Under the pieces are notes generated by a model, which saw nothing but the letters and a program-made list of their open reading frames with translations, was not told the origin of the DNA and did not search any database. Below are positions 15,095-20,231 of a stretch of 20,231 bases of DNA, piece after piece. Position numbers and translations under genes: made by a program. The DNA comes from JAMXLO01 sp046735215. GTDB lineage: Bacteria; Pseudomonadota; Alphaproteobacteria; Acetobacterales; Acetobacteraceae. Position 1 is the first letter of the stretch. Every line of letters starts with the position of its first letter. Where the stretch lies: contig JBKPSV010000338.1 of the NCBI GenBank assembly GCA_046735215.1, forward strand, positions 1 through 20,231. The letters run 5' to 3'.

Positions 15095-15730
15095 TCAATT
15101 CATGGCTTGATAGGGCTGACCCCATTTGTCCTGGAACACGATATCGGCCAGCTTGCCGCGCCCTACCGGCCCAAAGCGCCCCATCGGATAGCCGACCGGC
15201 AGGATGGCGTAAGAGTGCACGCCCTCGGGAAGGCCCATGGCGGCCTCGCTCTCGCGTTCGTACAGCAGGTGGCGGGTGGTCAGCGTACAGCCGAGCCCGA
15301 GTGCACGTGCTGCAAGCAGCATGTTCTGCACCGCCGGATAGATCGACGCCCCCGACCAGCGCGTCGGTCGCGCCGTGCCTTCGTCGATGCAGGCGACGAT
15401 CCACACCGGCGCCTCGTGGTAGTGTTCAGTGAGATACTCCACGGCGGAGTGCTGCCGCTTATAGCGCTCCGGCGAGACACCTGGCGGCGGCGCGCTGCTC
15501 GCATAGCGCGGTCCGACCACTTCGTCGAAAGCCCGCTTGTACCAGGCCTGCACCGCCTGCTTGATCTTTGCATCCTTGATGATCAGGAAACGCCAGCGCT
15601 GGGTGTTGCCGCCGTTGGCGGCACACGCGCCAGCCTCCAGGATCTTGCGAATGAGCTCGTCAGGAACGGGATCCGGTTTCAGCCGCCGCATCGAGCGCGT
15701 CGTCTGCATGATCTCGAACAGATCGTCCAT
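15095..15730 (-). CDS. Nitroreductase-family FMN-dependent oxidoreductase
   Basis: The 211-residue flavoprotein starts 'MDDLFEIMQTTRSMRRLKPDPVPDELIRKILEAG', the typical nitroreductase opening in which RSxRR contacts FMN phosphate. It continues with 'ANGGNTQRWRFLII', 'ASIYPAVQNMLLAARALGLGCTL' and the C-terminal 'AILPVGYPMGRFGPVGR' motif. The reaction would be NAD(P)H-dependent reduction of nitroaromatics, quinones or related acceptors; the substrate is unknown. ATG 15730 has AGGAGA about 8 bases upstream; the longer frame to 16225 overlaps the divergent gene and is spurious. It leads a two-gene unit with the CMD-like protein. Confidence 0.92.
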   Translation of the reverse strand: MDDLFEIMQTTRSMRRLKPDPVPDELIRKILEAGACAANGGNTQRWRFLIIKDAKIKQAVQAWYKRAFDEVVGPRYASSAPPPGVSPERYKRQHSAVEYLTEHYHEAPVWIVACIDEGTARPTRWSGASIYPAVQNMLLAARALGLGCTLTTRHLLYERESEAAMGLPEGVHSYAILPVGYPMGRFGPVGRGKLADIVFQDKWGQPYQAMN

Positions 15731-15769
15731 GACTGTCTCCTCGTCCTGGTTTCCTGCGAGCATAGCCGA

Positions 15770-15806
15770 GTGCACGGCAAACGTGCACGATGCTGCTGCA
15801 CGATGC
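15770..15806. promoter_or_regulatory. Palindrome plus direct repeats in the nitroreductase/DUF4010 divergent region
   Basis: GTGCACG-GCAAA-CGTGCAC (15770-15788) is a perfect 7-bp inverted repeat. It overlaps the first copy of a 10-base direct repeat TGCACGATGC (15784-15793 and 15797-15806); the second copy contains the DUF4010 start codon. This looks like an operator with multiple half-sites. No regulator gene is adjacent. Confidence 0.55.
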
Positions 15807-17059
15807 CAGCGAACCCCTCCATCTTTGGCCTCTTGCTGCTCCTGGGCCTTGGGTTCTTCTTCGGTCTCGCGTTCGAGGAGTTCTATGCGCGCGCGCATCA
15901 GAAGCGCCCCGGCGGTATCCGCACCTTTCCGCTGCTCGCGCTGACCGGTGCGCTGCTTTATCAGCTCGATCCGAATCGCCTGCTGCCGCTTTCGGTGGGA
16001 CTGTTGGCGCTTGGGGCATGGCTCGCCTGCTACTACTGGCGCCACCTGGATGAGACCGATGCCGAAGGGTTTCCCAATGTCGGGCTCATCGTGCTCACCT
16101 CGAATGTGCTGGCGTTTCTGCTTGGACCGATCGTCCTGGCCGAGCCGCCCTGGGTCGGAGTGGGTGTCACTGTCGCCGCGGTATTGCTGCTGACCGCCCG
16201 ACAAGAGCTGCACAGCTTCGCGCACCGCGTCGAATTGACCGAGATCGTCAATGCGGGACGGTTCCTGCTGCTGACCGGCTTTGCCTTGCCGCTATTGCCG
16301 GATGCCCCCGTCACAGATCTGACGCCGATCACGCCGCACCAGGTCTGGCTGGCGATGGTCGCCGTATGCACGGTTTCCTACGCGAGCTATTTGCTGCAGC
16401 GCTACCTGGCGCCGCCAGGTGCCGTGCTATGGGTCGCACTGCTCGGCGGCCTGTATTCGTCTACGGCGACAACGCTGGTGCTGGCACGGCGCTCGCGGGT
16501 TAACGCAGCATTGCTGCATCAGTCACAGGCCGGCATCGTGCTGGCCACCGCAGTAATGTATCTGCGGCTGCTGATTATCATCGTTGTCTTCAATCGCTCG
16601 CTGGCGATGGCGCTGGCACCCTCGCTGCTGGCGCTGTCGGCGGTCGGGCTGCTCCTGGCGCTTGGCTGGTATTGGATCGGCAACCGCCAGACCGATGGCG
16701 GCGATGATGTCGCCCCCGCCAATCCCCTGGCACTCACCACAGCGGCGACGTTCGCCGCGCTGTTCGTGGTTATCTCGATTGCCTCGGCCTGGGCCACCCA
16801 ACGATTCGGCGCCGCGGGCACCTACACCCTGGCAGCAATCGTCGGTGTGTCGGACATCGATCCCTTCGTGCTGAACCTGGCACAGGGCGATCCGTCACAG
16901 ACGGCAATCGACGCAGATGCCATACTGATTGCCGCATCGTCGAACAACGTGGCCAAGTGTGTATATGCGTCTGTGTATTCTGCGGGGCGCGCCCACTTCG
17001 CCCCGGCGGCAATGACCGCGCTGGCAGCCGGCGGCATCGCCGCCGCCTTGTTACGCTGA
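15803..17059 (+). CDS. MgtC/DUF4010-family integral membrane protein
   Basis: The 418-residue protein has about a dozen hydrophobic helices. The N-terminal block 'GLGFFFGLAFEEFYARAHQKRPGGIRTFPLLALTGAL' is the MgtC-like motif (acidic residue, then GxRTxxLxxLxGAL). The C-terminal half fits DUF4010: 'LLGGLYSSTATTLVLARRSR', 'AAIVGVSDIDPFVLNLAQG' and 'IDADAILIAASSNNVAKCVYA' are conserved in this family. The function is not established; Mg2+ or other ion-related roles have been proposed for MgtC relatives. ATG 15803 is chosen; an upstream frame to 15083 runs antisense through the nitroreductase gene. No clear Shine-Dalgarno is visible, and a repeat overlaps the start codon. Confidence 0.88.
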   Translation: MPANPSIFGLLLLLGLGFFFGLAFEEFYARAHQKRPGGIRTFPLLALTGALLYQLDPNRLLPLSVGLLALGAWLACYYWRHLDETDAEGFPNVGLIVLTSNVLAFLLGPIVLAEPPWVGVGVTVAAVLLLTARQELHSFAHRVELTEIVNAGRFLLLTGFALPLLPDAPVTDLTPITPHQVWLAMVAVCTVSYASYLLQRYLAPPGAVLWVALLGGLYSSTATTLVLARRSRVNAALLHQSQAGIVLATAVMYLRLLIIIVVFNRSLAMALAPSLLALSAVGLLLALGWYWIGNRQTDGGDDVAPANPLALTTAATFAALFVVISIASAWATQRFGAAGTYTLAAIVGVSDIDPFVLNLAQGDPSQTAIDADAILIAASSNNVAKCVYASVYSAGRAHFAPAAMTALAAGGIAAALLR

Positions 17060-17172
17060 CGGGTCACACCTCACGTATCCCACGTCCGGCGGGTGGCAAC
17101 AGGACATCGGCAACGTTCGAACTGCACGGCCCATCATTGCGTCATTTCGGCTGGCCCCGAGTGGCCAGCGGC

Positions 17173-17934
17173 TCACCCGCCGCCGTTGATCGTCAGCACG
17201 GTCCCGGTCGTATAGGCGGACACCTGGCTGGCGAGAAACGCCACTGCGTTGCCGATCTCCTTCGGCGTGGCCGCGCGTCCGAACGGCATGTTCGCCGTCA
17301 GTTCGCGCCAGCGCTCCGGATCGCCGAATTTCGCCTGCGCCTCGGCGCGGCGCAGCATCACCAGCCGATCGGTCTCCACCGGCCCCGGATTGATGGCTAC
17401 CACACGGAGCCCGTCCGCCGGCGCGCCCTTGCCTAACGCTCGGGTGAACGCCATCAGCGAGGCATTGCCCGCAGCACCGGCGATATAGCCGGTGGGGAAA
17501 CTCTCGCCGGCAGCACCGATGACATTGATGATCACGCCCGCGCGTCGCGCCTTCATCTGCGCGTACACCACGCGACAGAACGAGATGTAGCCGAACACCT
17601 TCAGATCCCAGGCCTCACGCCACCTGGCGTCGTCGACCGACAGCACATCGCCAGGCGGGATCGCTCCCGCGTTGTTCACCAGAATATCGAGTTCGCCGGC
17701 CTCGGCCGCGACGCGCCGCACCGCCGCATCCGAGGAAAGATCGGCGGAGATCGTCCGCACGTTCACCTGTCGCCGGGCGCGGATTGCCGCCGCAGCCTCA
17801 TCGAGCGCGCCCTGATCGCGCGCCACCAGCGTGAGATCGCAACCCTCATCTGCCAGCACGTCCGCGGTCGCGCGGCCAATTCCCTTCGAGCCCCCGGTGA
17901 TCAACACCTTCTTGCCCGCCAGCTGCAGATCCAT
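17173..17934 (-). CDS. Short-chain dehydrogenase/reductase family protein with an altered active site
   Basis: The 253-residue Rossmann-fold protein has the cofactor motif TGGSKGIG at 13-20, D-L-S at 65-67 and NNAG at 87-90, so NAD(P) binding is likely. The catalytic tetrad is eroded: the Tyr region reads YIAGAAGNASL (Tyr150), but the Lys four residues on is Ala154. The Ser position aligns to Gly140 in 'INVIGAAG', and the Asn position aligns to Lys112 in 'LKVFGYI'. A conserved subgroup of SDRs with 'INVIGAAGE..YIAG.AGNA' is familiar, so this is probably a family trait rather than decay. ATG 17934 is chosen for the GGAGGGGG five bases upstream. The C-terminus 'TGTVLTINGGG' is standard. Confidence 0.88.
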   Translation of the reverse strand: MDLQLAGKKVLITGGSKGIGRATADVLADEGCDLTLVARDQGALDEAAAAIRARRQVNVRTISADLSSDAAVRRVAAEAGELDILVNNAGAIPPGDVLSVDDARWREAWDLKVFGYISFCRVVYAQMKARRAGVIINVIGAAGESFPTGYIAGAAGNASLMAFTRALGKGAPADGLRVVAINPGPVETDRLVMLRRAEAQAKFGDPERWRELTANMPFGRAATPKEIGNAVAFLASQVSAYTTGTVLTINGGG

Positions 17935-18031
17935 GATCCCCCTCCGCATTCACTGACGGACACCGTCTTGAACGCGCGGCAGTTCGTCAACGGTCCCAGC
18001 GGAGTGGCATGCGGCTGCGCCAAGGTCTCGC

Positions 18032-18778
18032 TTAGGCGGCGTTGCGCAACCTTGAACGATACGCTGCGCAGGCCGTGCCAAAGGCGCGGAAGATAGCGAG
18101 GCTCGCACTGTCATCGGCGTAGCCCCACTCGGGATGCCACTGAACACCGAAAGCAAACGAGCGCGCGCGCTCGACGCGTACTGCCTCTATCGTGCCATCG
18201 GTCGCCGTCGCCTCCACCACCAGCCCCGGCGCCAGCACATCGATCCCCTGGCCATGCAGCGAGTTCACCAGGATCTTGCTGCTGCCGACCATGCGAGCCA
18301 GGTGTCCCGACAGGAACACCAGGTGCCGCGCTGCATATTTCTCTTCGATCGTGCCCGGTTCGGGACGATGATCCATGCGCGCCGGCACCTCGTGCAGCTT
18401 CTGGTGCAAGGTGCCACCCAGCGCGACGTTCAATTCCTGAATGCCGCGGCAGATGGCCAGCAGCGGCATCCCGCGCGACAGCGCCGCCGGGATCAGCCGC
18501 AACGTCGTAGCATCGCGCTCCAGGTCGTGCTGCTCCGGGGTCAGGCTCTCGCCGCCATCGTAGTGCGACGGGTGCACGTTGCTCGGGCTGCCGGGCAGCA
18601 TCAGTCCATCGATCGCGTCGAGTGCCGCGAGCGCGGCCTCGCCCATCGGTGGGATCAGGATCGGTACCGCTCCGGCGCCGCCTAGCACGGCGGCCGGGTA
18701 GCGCGCCGGCGTGTCGTGGCGCAGCTGCCCGCTCACCACCAGACGGGCACAAGCGGGGATGCCGACGATTGAGGGCAT
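18032..18778 (-). CDS. Gamma-glutamyl-gamma-aminobutyrate hydrolase family protein (class I glutamine amidotransferase, PuuD-like)
   Basis: The 248-residue hydrolase belongs to peptidase family C26. The nucleophile is Cys110 in 'PLLAICRGIQELNVALGGTLHQ', and the His and Glu of the triad are in 'FGVQWHPEW' (His215, Glu217). 'DGLMLPGSPSNVHPSHY' at 57-73 and 'NSLHGQGIDVLAPGL' are also family hallmarks. The expected reaction is release of glutamate from gamma-glutamyl conjugates such as gamma-glutamyl-GABA of putrescine catabolism. No other puu genes are nearby, so the substrate is open. ATG 18778 has a weak upstream Shine-Dalgarno. It lies 97 bases upstream of the SDR gene on the same strand. Confidence 0.92.
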   Translation of the reverse strand: MPSIVGIPACARLVVSGQLRHDTPARYPAAVLGGAGAVPILIPPMGEAALAALDAIDGLMLPGSPSNVHPSHYDGGESLTPEQHDLERDATTLRLIPAALSRGMPLLAICRGIQELNVALGGTLHQKLHEVPARMDHRPEPGTIEEKYAARHLVFLSGHLARMVGSSKILVNSLHGQGIDVLAPGLVVEATATDGTIEAVRVERARSFAFGVQWHPEWGYADDSASLAIFRAFGTACAAYRSRLRNAA

Positions 18779-18943
18779 GACGAGACGGACCTGAGCAGTT
18801 CGTGATTGTTTCAGCTCAACCTTGGAGCCAATGCAAGCACGTGACGTGAACGGGACACCGTCACTGCAAGTCTGTTTTCACCACGGCGTGAGCGGAGCGC
18901 CGTCTTAACCAAGCTGTAGGGGAAGACCGTCTATCTGCTGCGC

Positions 18944-19111
18944 ATGGAAGGGTCCTATGATTTGCCGGTCTCGGAGCGGACAGTCGCCGAGCTGACGAAG
19001 ACTGCTGCGGAACTGCGCCGCATGGCTGCGACGGCGACGACAGAAGACGTGATGAACTCACTGCTGCGATTGGCCGAACGCTATGAGACGGTGGCGCGGC
19101 AGCGCGGCTGA
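18944..19111 (+). CDS. Short helical protein of unknown function (55 residues)
   Basis: This short gene reads MEGSYDLPVSERTVAEL... ending ...RYETVARQRG. Its C-terminal half, 'ELRRMAATATTEDVMNSLLRLAERYE', is a helical hairpin familiar from many tiny alphaproteobacterial ORFs. A TAG blocks the frame 30 bases upstream and no ATG lies closer, so ATG 18944 is the natural start; no Shine-Dalgarno is evident. A related hairpin occurs in the protein at 19235. The function is unknown. Confidence 0.6.
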   Translation: MEGSYDLPVSERTVAELTKTAAELRRMAATATTEDVMNSLLRLAERYETVARQRG

Positions 19112-19234
19112 CCGGACACGGTTGAGTCATGGTTTCTGCAACGGACTTTAATCGCTTGCCTCGATCGGAGATCCGTGCGCCAATCTCGTGTCATTGACGG
19201 GGCGTGCTCCTGTCCGCACAGCGTGGAGGCACGG

Positions 19235-19621
19235 ATGGGCTTCTATAGGCTGATCAGTTTGAGTGATGATGGCGGCGCTGCGGAGGTGCGAGGCGCTGAA
19301 TTTGCCGCCGACCGGGATGCACTCGATGCCGCGTCCTCTCTCCTCAACAAGCACGTCGGCGTCGAAATCTGGAACGGCACGCGTTTCGTCGGTCTTCTCC
19401 CGCAGGGCGGGGCGCCCGTGGCCCCGCCCGATACGGACGCCAGTAGCTTCGCATCGGAACTGTCCGAGTTGTTCCACGAGACCTGGGAGCTCGCCGAAGA
19501 GATCGACGATCCGCAGGTCAGGAGCCGTCTGTTCGAAATAGCCAGCGAGCTGCTTACGTTAAGAAGCGATCGCTCCCCTTCATGGCGGACTGCGGAACCA
19601 CCACGCTATTCTAGTGGTTAG
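19235..19621 (+). CDS. Small protein of unknown function with an N-terminal 'FYRL' domain and a C-terminal helical hairpin
   Basis: The 128-residue protein starts 'MGFYRLISLSDDGGAAEVRGAEFAADRDALDAASSLL', then 'VGVEIWNGTRFVGLLP'. This arrangement (FYRLxxL, acidic strand, helix, 'VEVWxGxRxVxxL') is a short beta-alpha-beta module seen in many alphaproteobacterial small proteins. A linker follows, then 'LSELFHETWELAEEIDDPQVRSRLFEIASELLTL', a helical hairpin with the same phase as in the 55-residue neighbour. GAGG is 6-7 bases before ATG 19235; an upstream in-frame ATG at 19175 has no support. The stop lies within a small inverted repeat (19608-19624). The function is unknown. Confidence 0.7.
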   Translation: MGFYRLISLSDDGGAAEVRGAEFAADRDALDAASSLLNKHVGVEIWNGTRFVGLLPQGGAPVAPPDTDASSFASELSELFHETWELAEEIDDPQVRSRLFEIASELLTLRSDRSPSWRTAEPPRYSSG

Positions 19622-19739
19622 AATCTGACATTCCATACCAGCCAGATGCGGCTGAAGTCGATCCGAAGCCATCGTTCGGTTCTGGCCCGTCGCTGCACCA
19701 TCCGTGAGCTGACCTCTCCGGCGAGGCGAGTGCGCGAGG

Positions 19740-20084
19740 ATGCACCTGGCGGGCAACCGCGATTTCATTCCCCAACATCCCATCGCCACCAAGCGTGTTC
19801 TCCGTGCCATCCTCAAGGCCACAGACCTTTGCGTCACGGATCCGGCGGGCGTCGCGCACCGACTTGTTGCCGGCGGCTTCACCAGTTCGTACGACGCTGC
19901 CCTTCAGACGCTGAACGAGGTCCCCTTCGATAAATGGCGTGACTACGACGCCGAGGACACAATACGCTTCTACGCCCTGCGGCTCCACGAAATCGGCATG
20001 GAAAAGTCGGATCCGCAAAGGATTATCGAAGAAAATACCGATTGGCGTTTCATCAACGAGATCAAACGGGTGCTGAAGACTTGA
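19740..20084 (+). pseudogene. C-terminal remnant of a NitT/TauT-type ABC substrate-binding protein
   Basis: About 114 residues match the C-terminal third of periplasmic NMT1/NitT/TauT-type binding proteins: 'LAGNRDFIPQHPIATKRVLRAILKATDLC', 'GVAHRLVAGGFTSSYDAALQTLNEVPFDKWRDYDAEDTIRFYALRLHE' and 'IIEENTDWRFINEIKRVL'. Full proteins of this family are roughly 320-340 residues with an N-terminal signal peptide. Here both the signal and the first lobe are missing. In frame upstream there is only a short unrelated stretch before a TGA (19710-19712), and no other frame of 19622-19739 continues the family. The gene is therefore decapitated and probably non-functional. It is followed within 13 bases by an IS630-type end. 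Confidence 0.75.
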
Positions 20085-20095
20085 CACCCGAGGCT

Positions 20096-20231
20096 AGAGC
20101 ATGATCGTCTGAGATTGACTCCTGATTTGGGGGTTCCGGCGCGGATGTAAATTTGATTCAAGCTGCTGGCTGGAATGGAGGCCAGCCATGCATGGGGCGT
20201 CCGTATTCTCTGGATCTACGTCAACGTGTGG
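20096..20231 (+). mobile_element. Left end of an IS630-family insertion sequence (partial)
   Basis: After CTAG (20094-20097) the sequence changes to a leader beginning GAGCATGATCG, which runs into a transposase start at 20192. IS630 elements insert at TA, often in CTAG, so the TA at 20095-20096 is the likely target. The exact terminal inverted repeat cannot be confirmed because the right end is outside the window. Confidence 0.6.
20192..20231 (+). CDS. IS630-family transposase, N-terminal 13 residues, runs off the window
   Basis: From ATG 20192 the frame reads MGRPYSLDLRQRV, the standard opening of the IS630 helix-turn-helix transposase ('MGRPYSxDLRxRV'). The rest is cut by the window edge. 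GGAGG lies upstream at 20177-20182. An overlapping ATG at 20188 is in another frame and does not give family sequence. Confidence 0.75.
   Translation, partial: MGRPYSLDLRQRV

Noticed and set aside
15083..15802. N-terminal extension of the DUF4010 frame
   Set aside because: It runs antisense through the nitroreductase coding region and has low-complexity Arg/His-rich sequence; the membrane protein begins naturally at 15803.
15731..16225. N-terminal extension of the nitroreductase frame
   Set aside because: It overlaps the divergent DUF4010 gene antisense, while ATG 15730 has a good ribosome site and the family-typical first residues.
17955..17967. GACGG-ACA-CCGTC mini-hairpin between the amidotransferase and SDR genes
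   Set aside because: Short 5-bp stem with a 3-base loop, expected by chance at this GC content.
18841..18864. GTGACG/CGTCAC inverted repeat in the gap before the 55-residue ORF
   Set aside because: Six-bp arms with a 12-base spacer and no further support; the rest of 18779-18943 shows nothing else recognisable.

Overview
The window is GC-rich chromosomal DNA with densely packed genes and long antisense open frames. Gene content points to an alphaproteobacterium of the Hyphomicrobiales or Rhodospirillales kind: a natural LivM-LivG fusion, a CYP153-like P450, a YbfB/YjiJ-type MFS transporter, 'SSPRKRGP'-type palindromic repeats, tiny helical-hairpin ORFs and an IS630 transposase start. This placement is inference; no rRNA, tRNA or CRISPR was seen.

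Layout. (1) 1-377: the C-terminal TPR tail of a truncated + strand gene. (2) 450-5116, minus strand: an ABC uptake operon of the branched-chain amino acid (HAAT) type in the order livJ, livH, livMG fusion, livF. A TTC38-like TPR protein (5187-6491) lies just upstream on the same strand. (3) 6598-8732: a YbfB/YjiJ-like MFS exporter divergent from a LysR-type regulator. The shared intergenic region carries a perfect ATC-N9-GAT LysR-type operator. (4) 8760-10689: a MoaB/Mog-like molybdopterin protein convergent with a CYP153-like P450, separated by a bipartite palindromic repeat. (5) 10848-11775: a secreted DUF302 protein, then a small secreted protein of unknown function with a 5'UTR hairpin and a strong bidirectional terminator. 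(6) 11827-14478: a membrane-anchored winged-helix/TolB-like/TPR regulator divergent from a 221-residue protein of unknown function. (7) 14536-17059: a carboxymuconolactone decarboxylase-like protein, a nitroreductase, and a divergent DUF4010/MgtC-like membrane protein with a palindrome between the last two. (8) 17173-18778: an SDR-like protein that has lost most of its catalytic residues, and a class I glutamine amidotransferase of the gamma-glutamyl-GABA hydrolase type. (9) 18779-20231: an accessory-looking end with two small alphaproteobacterial ORFs, a decapitated NitT/TauT-type substrate-binding protein and the start of an IS630-family element.

Most genes look like scavenging and detoxification functions: solute uptake, efflux, oxidation, nitro/quinone reduction and gamma-glutamyl hydrolysis. 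No classical defence or secretion system is visible. The best candidates for something undescribed are the divergent TPR-regulator/unknown-protein pair, the small secreted protein unit, the SDR with a dismantled active site, and the family of short helical-hairpin proteins near the IS630 end.
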